From NCBI GenBank assembly GCA_009772925.1, contig WOUQ01000005.1, positions 62,001 to 126,000 of the forward strand: DNA of 64,000 bases, written 5' to 3'. The notes under the pieces are model-generated. The model was given only the letters and a program-made list of their open reading frames with translations, did not search any database and was not told where the DNA came from. The stretch comes from a bacterium. GTDB taxonomy: Bacteria; Pseudomonadota; Gammaproteobacteria; Burkholderiales; Thiobacillaceae. Positions 10,735-18,245 of the stretch are shown here, piece by piece; positions within the stretch are counted from its first letter, which is position 1; each line of letters opens with the position of its first letter. A program made the position numbers and the translations under genes.

Positions 10735-11658
10735 TCACTCGTAGTTAAAGCGTTTCGCGATCAGCATCAGCCCCTGCTCCAGCAGCAGGCCGATGATGCC
10801 GACGACGAAGATGGCGATGAGGATGTGCTCGACGTTCAGGTTGTTCCATTCGTCCCACACCCAGAAACCCAGGCCGGTGCCGCCGGTGAGCATCTCCGCC
10901 GCGACGATGACCAGCCAGGCGACGCCCATCGACAGGCGGATGCCGGTCATCAGGTGGGGCAGCACGGAGGGGAAGAGGATGCGGGTGAAGATCTTCCATT
11001 CCGACAGGTTCAGCACCCGCGCCACGTTCAGGTAGTCCTGCGGCACCCGCGACACGCCGGCGGCGGTGTTGAGGATGATGGGCCAGATGCTGGAGATGAA
11101 GATCACCCACAGCGACGCCGGCTCGGTCTCCTTGAACACGTAGAGGCCGATGGGCAGCCAGGCGAGCGGCGAAACCGGGCGCAGCAGGCTGATGATGGGC
11201 GCCATCATGCCGGACAGGAAGGCGAAGCGGCCGATCATGAAACCCAGGGGGATGCCCACCAGGGCGGCCAGGCCGAAGCCGGCGCCGACGCGGTAGAGGG
11301 AGTGCAGGATGTTCCAGCCGATGCCCTTGTCGTTGGGGCCGTTGTCGTAGAAGGGATCGGCGAACAGCGCCTTGGCGGCCTCCCAGGTCTTCGCCGGGCC
11401 GGGCAGGCCGCTGTCGCCGCCGCTGGCGGAGACGATCTGCCAGAGCAGGATGAACAGGGCGATGCCGATCACCGGCGGCAAGGTGGCTCGGAAGAAGTTG
11501 CCGAAAGACTCCAGCAGGGCCAGGCCCCGCTCGGTCTCGAAGTAAGGGGTGGGCCTCGGCTTCGCCTGGGTTTCAACCGGGGCGGCACTCGCGGGCACGG
11601 TATCGGGCTTGTTCATGATGTCCTTCAGACTGCCTTCGTTGAATGTCACTGCGCTCAT
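10735..11658 (-). CDS. nrtB: Nitrate ABC transporter, permease
   Basis: 307 aa inner-membrane subunit of the Ssu/Tau/NrtB family. Start ATG 11658 (MSAVTFNEGSLKDIM) has a strong AAGGAG site; the frame is open further upstream, but only through the REP repeat and antisense of nrtA. First membrane segment LPPVIGIALFILLWQIVSA. The binding-protein-dependent permease motif (EAA loop) is AAGVSRVPQDYLNVARVLNLSEWKIFTRILFPSVLPHL, about residues 205-240 (quote abridged: AAGVSRVPQDYLNVARVL). C-terminal segments end with FVVGIIGLLLEQGLML. Partner of nrtA and nrtD on either side. Confidence 0.9.
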   Translation of the reverse strand: MSAVTFNEGSLKDIMNKPDTVPASAAPVETQAKPRPTPYFETERGLALLESFGNFFRATLPPVIGIALFILLWQIVSASGGDSGLPGPAKTWEAAKALFADPFYDNGPNDKGIGWNILHSLYRVGAGFGLAALVGIPLGFMIGRFAFLSGMMAPIISLLRPVSPLAWLPIGLYVFKETEPASLWVIFISSIWPIILNTAAGVSRVPQDYLNVARVLNLSEWKIFTRILFPSVLPHLMTGIRLSMGVAWLVIVAAEMLTGGTGLGFWVWDEWNNLNVEHILIAIFVVGIIGLLLEQGLMLIAKRFNYE

Positions 11659-11678
11659 GGCGGACTCCTTGCTTGTCT

Positions 11679-11778
11679 CCCCTCTCCCGCAAGCGGGGGA
11701 GGGGCCGGGGGAGAGGGACACGAAATGTGGTCGGTGCCCCCCCTCTCCCCAACCCCTCCCCCGCTTGCGGGGGAGGGG
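11679..11778. repeat. Head-to-head pair of REP-like palindromes between nrtA and nrtB
   Basis: Copy 1 (11679-11717) reads CCCTCTCCCGCAAGCGGGGG then AGGGGCCGGGGGAGAGGG. Copy 2 (11739-11778) is the inverse, CCCTCTCCCCAACCCC then TCCCCCGCTTGCGGGGGAGG. The 21-nt spacer makes a BIME-like unit, as at 18135-18239. Intergenic, within one operon. Confidence 0.8.
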
Positions 11779-11783
11779 CCATC

Positions 11784-13061
11784 TCACACCTTCACCTTGA
11801 ACCCGTCCGCGTACGCCTTCGGATTCTTGCCGTCCCACACCACGCCGTCGATGAGCTTGTGGCTGCGCATCTCCGACTTGGGCACGGCCACCTTGGCCAT
11901 GCCGGCGGCATCCTTGTAGAGGGCGATCTGGTTCACCGCCCTGGCCACGGCCAGGTAATCCGGATGGTCCTTGAGCAGGCCCCAGCGCTTGTGCTGGGTG
12001 AGGAACCACATGCCATCCGACAGGTAAGGGAAGTTGACGCTGCCGTCGGCGAAGAACTTCATGTAGTTCTTGTCCTGCCACTTCTTGCCGATGCCGTTGT
12101 CATACTGGCCCAGCATGCGGTCCTCGATGACGTCGAACTCGGTGTTGACGTAGGACTTGGCGGCGATGATCTTCGCCACTTCCGAGCGGTTGCTCATGGT
12201 GTCGATGTACTTGGAGGCTTCCAGGATGGCGGCCACCATGGCGCGGGCCGTATTGGGATACTTCTTCACGAACTCCAGGGTGGTGCCCAGCACCTTTTCC
12301 GGGTGGTCGGTCCAGATGTCCTGGGTGGTGGCGGCGGTGAAACCGATCTTGTCGTGGATGGCGCGGGCGTTCCAGGGCTCGCCGACGCAGTAGCCGTCCA
12401 TCTTGTCGACGCGCATGTTGGCCACCATCTGCGGCGGCGGCACGGTGATGACCTTCACGTCCTTGAAGGGATCGATGCCGTAGGTCGCCATCCAGTAGTA
12501 GAGCCACATGGCGTGGGTGCCGGTGGGAAAGGTCTGGGCGAAGGTCCATTCCTTGGGCTCCGCCTTCACCAGTTTGGCCAGACCCGGGCCGTCGGTGACG
12601 CCCTTGGCCTTGAGCTGGTTGTTGAGGGTGATGGCCTGGCCGTTGTGGTTCAGATTCATCAGCACGGCCATGTCCTTCTTGGGACCGCCCACGCCCAGTT
12701 GCAGGCCGTAAATCAGGCCATAGAGCACGTGGGAGGCGTCCAGCTCGCCGTTCACCAGCTTGTCGCGCACGCCGGCCCAGGAGGCTTCCTTGCTGGGCAC
12801 GATCTTCAGGCCGTACTTCTTGTCGAAGCCCTTCTCGGCGGCGATGGCCACGCTGGCGCAATCGGTCAGCGGGATGAAGCCGATCTTCACCTCGGGCTTC
12901 TCGGGGGCGTCGGAACCCGCCGCCCAGGCGCCGCTGCGCACACCGGGGGGGACGAGGGACATGAGGGCGGCGGCGGCGGACATGCTGGCGGCTTTCTTCA
13001 AGAAGTCACGTTTTCCATCGTTGACGGCGGGCTGTTCACTGCTGGGCGGAAGGATATCCAT
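11784..13061 (-). CDS. nrtA: Nitrate ABC transporter, substrate-binding protein
   Basis: 425 aa periplasmic nitrate/nitrite receptor of the NrtA/NasF family. The N-terminus has a Tat-like signal: GKRDFLKKAASMSAAAALMSLVPP, with KR in place of RR (quoted in parts: KRDFLKKAA, AAAALMSLVPP). The mature part begins KPEVKIGFIPLTDCASVAIAAEKGF. Other family stretches: ASHVLYGLIYGLQLG, NLNHNGQAITLN, FPTGTHAMWLYYWMA, DGYCVGEPWNARAI, WTDHPEKVLGTT. The signal makes a transporter role likelier than the cytosolic NasS sensor, a close homologue not otherwise seen here. Expression should pass a sigma-54 promoter and an ANTAR leader upstream. Confidence 0.93.
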   Translation of the reverse strand: MDILPPSSEQPAVNDGKRDFLKKAASMSAAAALMSLVPPGVRSGAWAAGSDAPEKPEVKIGFIPLTDCASVAIAAEKGFDKKYGLKIVPSKEASWAGVRDKLVNGELDASHVLYGLIYGLQLGVGGPKKDMAVLMNLNHNGQAITLNNQLKAKGVTDGPGLAKLVKAEPKEWTFAQTFPTGTHAMWLYYWMATYGIDPFKDVKVITVPPPQMVANMRVDKMDGYCVGEPWNARAIHDKIGFTAATTQDIWTDHPEKVLGTTLEFVKKYPNTARAMVAAILEASKYIDTMSNRSEVAKIIAAKSYVNTEFDVIEDRMLGQYDNGIGKKWQDKNYMKFFADGSVNFPYLSDGMWFLTQHKRWGLLKDHPDYLAVARAVNQIALYKDAAGMAKVAVPKSEMRSHKLIDGVVWDGKNPKAYADGFKVKV

Positions 13062-13072
13062 TGCATTACTCC

Positions 13073-13165
13073 AAAAAAAAGCGGCGTCCAGCCCCGAAGG
13101 GGGTGGACGCCGTTGTCCAAGTACATCCGATAAGGAGCGACATGGCCGACGCGCCTTTGCGCCAG
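13073..13165 (-). promoter_or_regulatory. ANTAR (NasT) antitermination leader of nrtA with terminator
   Basis: P1 (13146-13165) is CTGGCGCAAAGGCGCGTCGG: a 7-bp stem with hexaloop AAAGGC. P2 (13104-13119) is TGGACAACGGCGTCCA: a 5-bp stem with hexaloop AACGGC. Both loops have A at position 1 and G at position 4, the known ANTAR recognition pattern. The 3' arm of P2 is the 5' arm of a terminator (13073-13112; GGCGTCCA pairing with TGGACGCC, then eight T), so P2 and terminator exclude each other. P1 starts about where the sigma-54 transcript should begin. Inferred regulator: NasT, encoded at 14375-14971. Confidence 0.85.
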
Positions 13166-13178
13166 TCAGACTGTCTTT

Positions 13179-13194
13179 AGCAACCTCCGTGCCA
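13179..13194 (-). promoter_or_regulatory. Sigma-54 promoter of nrtA
   Basis: TGGCACGGAGGTTGCT matches the -24/-12 consensus TGGCACG-N4-TTGCW at every specified position. Predicted transcription start is near 13168, giving a leader of about 107 nt. Confidence 0.85.
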
Positions 13195-13280
13195 GCTACG
13201 CGGAGAGGCAGCCGAGCCTTGATTTCACTGAGGTTTCTGGGTGGCCGCGGAATTCTCGGGCAAGCTGGCGGCCACAGCTT

Positions 13281-13295
13281 GCACCGTCAACGGGC
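13281..13295. promoter_or_regulatory. Possible NtrC enhancer upstream of nrtA
   Basis: GCACCGTCAACGGGC is one mismatch from GCAC-N7-GTGC. It lies about 95 bp upstream of the -24 element. Weak on its own. Confidence 0.4.
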
Positions 13296-13343
13296 GAAAA
13301 AAACCGGGAATTCTCCATTTCCGGGCACGCCGGCCAGACGTGC

Positions 13344-13787
13344 CTACTGCCAGGCGTAATCGTCCAGCACCTCGCGCAACTCCACCCGCCAGGCCTTGAG
13401 CAGGCGCTGCGCGGGCTCCTCGGGAAAATCCCGCAGCCACGGCTCGAAATCGTCGGTCATGACGGTGACCATGCCATCCGCCTCGACCAGGGTCAGACGC
13501 AGCGGCAACAGGTTGAGGAGCAGCGGATCGGCCGCCTCCGCCCAGCGCACGGCGGTCTCGCTGCCGATGAACAGCACGCGTACGTGGGGGTCGCCGAAGC
13601 CCCGCTTCTGCAGGGCGGTATCGATGGGCTGATCCTTCACCAGCACCATGTCATGGTTGGCGGCGGCCAGGGTGATGTCTTCCACCGCACGGAGCATGGT
13701 AGCCGGCTTGCTCGCCGTCAGCGCTTCGGCGCCCGCGACCGGCGCCAGCAGGCAGGCGGCGAGGAAAAGCAGGCCGGCGCCTCTCAC
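13344..13787 (-). CDS. DUF302-like exported protein, second of a pair
   Basis: 147 aa from GTG 13787, which overlaps the upstream stop as GTGA. Signal peptide GAGLLFLAACLLAPVAGAEA. The body (TMLRAVEDITLAAANHDMVLVKDQPIDTAL, then HVRVLFIGSETAVRWAEAADPLLLNLLPLRLTLVEADG) has the DUF302 pattern of a beta-sheet domain that reads out a short-chain fold; the biochemical role is unknown. The C-terminal tail DFEPWLRDFPEEPAQRLLKAWRVELREVLDDYAW is extra. Ends about 50 bp before the nrtA enhancer region. Confidence 0.65.
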   Translation of the reverse strand: MRGAGLLFLAACLLAPVAGAEALTASKPATMLRAVEDITLAAANHDMVLVKDQPIDTALQKRGFGDPHVRVLFIGSETAVRWAEAADPLLLNLLPLRLTLVEADGMVTVMTDDFEPWLRDFPEEPAQRLLKAWRVELREVLDDYAWQ

Positions 13788-14242
13788 AGCGTCACCTCGT
13801 CCAGGATGGACAGGAAATCCCGCTTCAGCGCCTCGGCCTCCGGCCACAGCGCGGGATTGCCGATGCCGAGCGCGACCCAGGCCGGATTCACCGCCATCAG
13901 GTCGACCCCCGTGGCGGTTTCGACCAGGGTGATGCGATAGGGGATCCATTGCGCGGAGCGCGGATCCAGGCGCAGCGCGCGGTCCATCTTCTCCATGTTG
14001 CAGAAGTAGAACAGGCGCACCGAACGCACCTCCTGGCCATAGGGCACCAGACGGCTGTCTATGGCCTGCTGCCGCACGTAGCTGTAGTTGTGCCCCGCCG
14101 CCGCCCGATGCAGCGCGGCCAGGGTCTGGTTGATGTCGCGCCCCTCGGTCGTGACGGTGAGTATCGGCGGCTCCGCCGCGGCCGCCGTTCCGGCGGTGAG
14201 TCCGGCGGCCAGCGCGAGTCCGCGCAAGAAGCGGATGAACAT
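13784..14242 (-). CDS. DUF302-like exported protein, first of a pair
   Basis: 152 aa from ATG 14242 with AGGAG spaced 6 nt; a more upstream ATG gives an unlikely extension. Signal peptide MFIRFLRGLALAAGLTAGTAAAA. The mature domain (DINQTLAALHRAAAGHNYSYVRQQ, SVRLFYFCNMEKMDRALRLDP, RITLVETATGVDLMAVNP) resembles DUF302 proteins. It has one Cys (FYFCN). Translationally coupled to the next gene. Position between nasT and nrtA suggests, but does not show, a link to nitrate assimilation. Confidence 0.65.
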   Translation of the reverse strand: MFIRFLRGLALAAGLTAGTAAAAEPPILTVTTEGRDINQTLAALHRAAAGHNYSYVRQQAIDSRLVPYGQEVRSVRLFYFCNMEKMDRALRLDPRSAQWIPYRITLVETATGVDLMAVNPAWVALGIGNPALWPEAEALKRDFLSILDEVTL

Positions 14243-14374
14243 GCAAGCTCCTGACCGTATCGTTTCGTTTCTCATGGGGAACCATGCTCCCACACGAGCA
14301 TTACGGCAAATTCAGGTCTTTTATGTCGGAGGGAATCCGCGCGCGTGTCGATGCGAGCCCGCCACAGCGCCGCT

Positions 14375-14971
14375 TCAGGTCGACTCCATGAGCCGCCGCG
14401 CCACGTCCGCCAGGCGCAGCCGGTGCGCCATGGCCTCGCGGCGCAGGGCCTGGTAGGCGGCCTCCTCGGACAGCTTGTGCGCCTTCATGAGGCGGCGCTT
14501 GGCCTGCTCGATGAGCTTGTGCTCCTGCAATTCCTGGCGCGCCCGCAGCACGTCGTCGCGCAGCGCCTGCCAGGCCTCGAAGCGCACCCGCGCCAGTTGC
14601 AGCAGGGGTTGCAGACGTTCCGTGTGCAGACCGTCCACCACGTAGCAGGCGACGCCGGCCGCCACCGCCGAGCGCATGGTCTCGCTGGAGCCGTCCTGGC
14701 TGAACATGACGATGGGACGCGGGCTGGATTCGCTCATCAGGCAGACCTGCTCCAGGGTATCGCGGCTGGGCGAATCCAGATCCATGATGACGGCGTCGGG
14801 CTCCACCTCGGCCACCCAGCGCGGCAGATCGATGGCCCGGTCCAGGCGGCCCACCAGATGGTGGCCGGGATGCGCCTCGGCGAGGGCGGTCATGAGATCG
14901 TCGAGCCGCCGGCGCGACGGGCCGATGACCAGGATTTTCAGCGCTGTTTCTGCGGAGATCGCGGGGTTCAT
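14375..14971 (-). CDS. nasT: ANTAR-domain response regulator (nitrate antiterminator)
   Basis: 198 aa. N-terminal receiver-like domain (LKILVIGPSRRRLDDLMTAL; acidic pocket DAVIMDLDSPSRDT). C-terminal ANTAR three-helix RNA-binding domain at about 150-195: LIEQAKRRLMKAHKLSEEAAY then QALRREAMAHRLRLADVARRLM. NasT proteins bind paired hexaloop hairpins in leader RNA and prevent termination when nitrate is sensed. Leaders with that structure occur before nrtA and nirB here. Its usual inhibitor NasS is not seen in this window. 10 nt downstream of nasA. Confidence 0.92.
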   Translation of the reverse strand: MNPAISAETALKILVIGPSRRRLDDLMTALAEAHPGHHLVGRLDRAIDLPRWVAEVEPDAVIMDLDSPSRDTLEQVCLMSESSPRPIVMFSQDGSSETMRSAVAAGVACYVVDGLHTERLQPLLQLARVRFEAWQALRDDVLRARQELQEHKLIEQAKRRLMKAHKLSEEAAYQALRREAMAHRLRLADVARRLMEST

Positions 14972-14981
14972 GATGTGCCGA

Positions 14982-17630
14982 TCATACGCAAGCCGTTGCC
15001 AGCAGGGCCTTGATTTCCGGCACGCAGGACCCGCAATTGCTGCCGGCCTTGAGGCGCAGGCCGAGGGCTTCCACCGAATCCGCGCCCTCGGCGATGGCCC
15101 GCTTCAGGGCCTTCTCGCCCACCCCGAAGCAGGCGCAGATGATGGCGCCGTCGTCGGCCGCTGTCGCCGGGCGTCCCGCCAGCAGGGCGATGCGTTCCTC
15201 CCGCTCGAGACCCGACTTCGTGAACAGTTCCTCCAGCCAGTGGCGGGGCGGCAGAACGGCGGCGGCGACATCGAAGAAGCAGGCCATTTCCAGGCGGCCG
15301 TCCCGCAGCAGGGCGGCGCGGTAGCGGCCGGCCGCCGGATCGCGCAACTCGATCCAGTCCCCCGCCGCGCCGAATCGGGCGCGCAGCGATTCTGGCCAGG
15401 GCATGTCCGCCTCCATGCCGGCCAGTTCCAGGCGCCAACAGGCCTTGGCGCGAACCCGCGTCCAGTAGCCCGAATCGGGCGTGGCCAGCGGCGTCCGGCT
15501 GAGGACGAAGCCATGCCATACGGCCGCATAGGGTTCCAGCGCCACCGGGGTCTGCTTGAACTCCGGCTGGCCGGAAACGGCATCGGTGATGGCATTCACC
15601 AGCACCCCCACGCGGCCCCGGGCGCTGAAGCGGCTGTTCCAGTGGATGGGCGCGAACACCTGGCCGGGGGCTTGATGCGGGCTTTCCACCACCCGCGCCA
15701 GCAGCTCGCCGTGAGCGTTGCTCACCCGCGCCAGGCCGCCCGCGCGCAAGCCGGAGCGGACCAGATCGGAGGGATGCAGGGCGAGGAAAGGCTCGTCGAT
15801 GTGGGCCAGCAGGCGGGCGGCCTTGCCGGTGCGGGTCATGCTGTGCCACTGGTCGCGGATGCGGCCGGTGTTGAGTACATAAGGCCGTTCCCCGTCGGGC
15901 TGGCGCGCCGGTCCCCGCGGCGGTGCGGCGAGCATGCGCGCCTTGCCGGAGGGCGTGAAGAAACCGCCGTCGGTGAACAGGCGTGGTGTCCCCGTCCGCC
16001 CCCTGACCGGCCATTGCACGGGCTCCAGGGCATCGTAGGACTCCGCGAAAGCCTGCGGGCAGGGGAGTAAGCCGCTGATGTCGAAATCCCGGCTGCCCCC
16101 ATTCTCGAACCCGGACAAGGCCGCATGCTCGCGGAAGATGTCCGCCGGCCCGGCAAAATCGAAGGCCTCATGGAAGCCCATGCGCTTGCCCACCTCGGCG
16201 ACGATCCACCAGTCCGGCCGGGCTTCGCCGGGCGCCGGCAGGAAAGCGCGCTGACGGGAGATGCGGCGCTCGGAGTTGGTGACGGTGCCGTCCTTCTCGC
16301 CCCAGGCGGCGGCTGGCAGCAGCACGTGGGCCAGGGCGGCGGTGTCGGTGTCGGCGGTGACGTCGGAGACCACCACGAACTCGCAGGCGCCGATGGCCGC
16401 CTTCACCGCGTCCGCCTCCGGCAGGCTCACCACCGGGTTGGTGGCCATGATCCAGAGGGCCTTGATGCGCCCCGCGCCGACCGCCTCGAACAGATCGACC
16501 GCCTTCAGGCCGGGCGCGCGGGCCAGGTTCGGCGCCTTCCAGAAACGGCCGACCCGCTCCAGGGCGGCGGGATCGAAATCCATGTGGGCGGCCAACTGGT
16601 TGGCCAGGCCGCCCACTTCGCGGCCGCCCATGGCATTGGGCTGGCCGGTGAGGGAAAACGGCGTGGCGCCCGGCTTGCCGATGCGGCCGCTGGCGAGATG
16701 CACGTTGAGGATGGCGTTGACCTTGTCGACGCCGGAGGAGGACTGGTTGATGCCCTGGGAGAAAGCCGTCACCGTGCGCGGCGTGGCGGCGAACAGGCGG
16801 AAGAATTCCGCCACGTCCGCTTCGTCGAGGCCGCATTCCCGGGCCACGCGCGGGATGGACAGGTCGCGCACCGCCGCGAAAGCCGGGCCGAAGCCCTCCA
16901 CATGCGCCTCCAGCCAGGCCCAGTCGATGGCATCCGCGCGCTTGAGGTGGTTGAGCAGGCCATGGAACAGCCAGGCATCGGCGCCGGGCCGGATGGCCAG
17001 GTGCAGGTCCGCCAGATCGGCGGTGGCGGTGCGGCGCGGATCGATCAGCACCACCTGCATGCCCGGCCGCGCCGCCTTCGCCGCCGCCAGGCGCTGATAA
17101 AGCACCGGATGGGTCCAGGCGGCATTGGAGCCCACCAGCACCACCAGGTCGGCCTGTTCCAGATCGTCGTAACAGCCGGGTACCGTGTCACTGCCGAACG
17201 CCCGCTTGTGTCCCGCCACCGCCGAGGACATGCAGAGCCGGGAATTGGTATCGATGTTGGCGGCGCCGATGCAGCCCTTCATCAGCTTGTTGGCGACGTA
17301 GTAGTCCTCGGTCAACAACTGGCCGGAGACATAGAAGGCCACCGCATCCGGCCCGTGTTCTGCGATGACCTGGCGGAAGCGGCCGGCCACCGTGTCCAGG
17401 GCTTCGTCCCAGCCGGCGCGTTCCCCGTTGATCTCCGGGTGCAGCAGGCGGTCCTCCAGGCTCAGGGTTTCGCCCAGGGCAGCGCCCTTGGAACACAGGC
17501 GGCCCAGGTTGGCCGGGTGATCCGGATCGCCGCGCACGGCGAAGCCGTCGCCCTCGCGGCTTACCAGCACGCCGCAGCCCACGCCGCAGTAGGGGCAGGT
17601 GGTGCGTACGGGGGAAGTGTCGTTGGCCAT
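14982..17630 (-). CDS. nasA: Assimilatory nitrate reductase, catalytic subunit
   Basis: Reduces nitrate to nitrite in the cytosol with a Mo-bisMGD cofactor. 882 aa from ATG 17630; a longer frame from 17672 reads through a repeat and is rejected. N-terminal [4Fe-4S] motif CPYCGVGCGV (Cys 12, 15, 19) with GRLCSKG about residue 47. Molybdopterin domain: YVSGQLLTEDYYVANKLMKG, NSRLCMSSAV, FSQGINQSSSGVDKVNAILN, TGQPNAMGGREVGGLA. Dinucleotide-binding domain near YVLNTGRIRDQWHSMTRTGK. A BFD-like [2Fe-2S] domain ends the protein (CACFGVGEKALKRAI, SNCGSCVPEI), as in NasA/NarB forms that take electrons from a separate reductase. No nasB-like gene follows. Confidence 0.95.
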   Translation of the reverse strand: MANDTSPVRTTCPYCGVGCGVLVSREGDGFAVRGDPDHPANLGRLCSKGAALGETLSLEDRLLHPEINGERAGWDEALDTVAGRFRQVIAEHGPDAVAFYVSGQLLTEDYYVANKLMKGCIGAANIDTNSRLCMSSAVAGHKRAFGSDTVPGCYDDLEQADLVVLVGSNAAWTHPVLYQRLAAAKAARPGMQVVLIDPRRTATADLADLHLAIRPGADAWLFHGLLNHLKRADAIDWAWLEAHVEGFGPAFAAVRDLSIPRVARECGLDEADVAEFFRLFAATPRTVTAFSQGINQSSSGVDKVNAILNVHLASGRIGKPGATPFSLTGQPNAMGGREVGGLANQLAAHMDFDPAALERVGRFWKAPNLARAPGLKAVDLFEAVGAGRIKALWIMATNPVVSLPEADAVKAAIGACEFVVVSDVTADTDTAALAHVLLPAAAWGEKDGTVTNSERRISRQRAFLPAPGEARPDWWIVAEVGKRMGFHEAFDFAGPADIFREHAALSGFENGGSRDFDISGLLPCPQAFAESYDALEPVQWPVRGRTGTPRLFTDGGFFTPSGKARMLAAPPRGPARQPDGERPYVLNTGRIRDQWHSMTRTGKAARLLAHIDEPFLALHPSDLVRSGLRAGGLARVSNAHGELLARVVESPHQAPGQVFAPIHWNSRFSARGRVGVLVNAITDAVSGQPEFKQTPVALEPYAAVWHGFVLSRTPLATPDSGYWTRVRAKACWRLELAGMEADMPWPESLRARFGAAGDWIELRDPAAGRYRAALLRDGRLEMACFFDVAAAVLPPRHWLEELFTKSGLEREERIALLAGRPATAADDGAIICACFGVGEKALKRAIAEGADSVEALGLRLKAGSNCGSCVPEIKALLATACV

Positions 17631-17665
17631 GCGCTTGAGGAAAGCTGATAAACAGGCTCTAACAG

Positions 17666-17760
17666 TTGTCATCGCGAGGAGCGAAGCGACGCGGCGATCC
17701 AGCGCTTCCGGATTCGACGGAAAACCTGGAATGCTTCACTCCGTTCGCAATGACGGCCAT
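17666..17760. repeat. REP-like element of a second family between nirD and nasA
   Basis: Outer arms GTCATCGCGAGGAGCGAAGC and CGTTCGCAATGACG are roughly inverted; the middle holds GCGGCGATCCAGCGCTTCC. Not coding. Such elements (..CGAGGAGCGAAGCGACG..) recur in many proteobacteria. Confidence 0.6.
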
Positions 17761-17790
17761 TGACGTACCTGTATTTCTCTAGGGGGTGGG

Positions 17791-18120
17791 TCAGCCTTCG
17801 TCCGGGGTCAGCGACAGGCTCACCACGCCGTCACTCACCCGCACCGGGTAGCGCGCCGCGCAACCCTCGTCCGGCGCCACCGCAAGACCCGTGTCCAGGG
17901 CGATCTTCCAGTCGTGCAGGGGGCAGGCCACCCGATGGCCGGAGACGATGCCCTGGGACAGCGGGCCACCCTTGTGCGGGCATTGGTCGCGCAGGGCGAA
18001 GACCGCGTCGTCCACGGTGCGAAAGACGGCGATGTCGCCCTGCGCCGTCTTGACCACGCGGGCACCCTGGCGGGGGATGTCGTCGAGATGGGCTACTTCA
18101 ATCCAATCAGTCACGTTCAT
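17791..18120 (-). CDS. nirD: Nitrite reductase (NADH), small Rieske-like subunit
   Basis: 109 aa partner of NirB. Rieske ligands are complete: CPHKGGPLSQG and ACPLHDWKI (Cys-X-His and Cys-X2-His), so a [2Fe-2S] cluster is expected, unlike E. coli NirD where ligands are missing. Starts 125 nt after nirB; the gap holds a REP pair. Confidence 0.93.
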   Translation of the reverse strand: MNVTDWIEVAHLDDIPRQGARVVKTAQGDIAVFRTVDDAVFALRDQCPHKGGPLSQGIVSGHRVACPLHDWKIALDTGLAVAPDEGCAARYPVRVSDGVVSLSLTPDEG

Positions 18121-18134
18121 ATCCTTCGTTCATG

Positions 18135-18239
18135 CCCCTCGCCCGCAAGCGGGAGAGGGGTTGGGGAGAGGGGAATTTCCGGCGCCGCCGGTCCGGACCG
18201 CCCTCTCCCCCGGCCCCTCCCCCGCTTGCGGGGGAGGGG
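18135..18239. repeat. Head-to-head pair of REP-like palindromes between nirB and nirD
   Basis: Copy 1 (18135-18173) is CCCCTCGCCCGCAAGCGGGA then GAGGGGTTGGGGAGAGGGG. Copy 2 (18201-18239) is the inverse, CCCTCTCCCCCGGCCCC then TCCCCCGCTTGCGGGGGAGG. The spacer (18174-18200) itself has a GGCGCCGCCGGTCCGGACC dyad. Fills nearly the whole intergenic space. Confidence 0.8.
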
Positions 18240-18245
18240 AGCGAA

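Noticed and set aside
10735-12081. 448-codon version of nrtB starting inside nrtA antisense
   Set aside because: The first 141 codons read nrtA in a wrong frame and through the REP pair; ATG 11658 has a good AAGGAG and a typical permease start.
13276-13342. GGCACGCC..GACGTGCC dyad as a second NtrC site near nrtA
   Set aside because: Half-site spacing is 11, not 7 bp; more likely a hairpin after the DUF302 gene.
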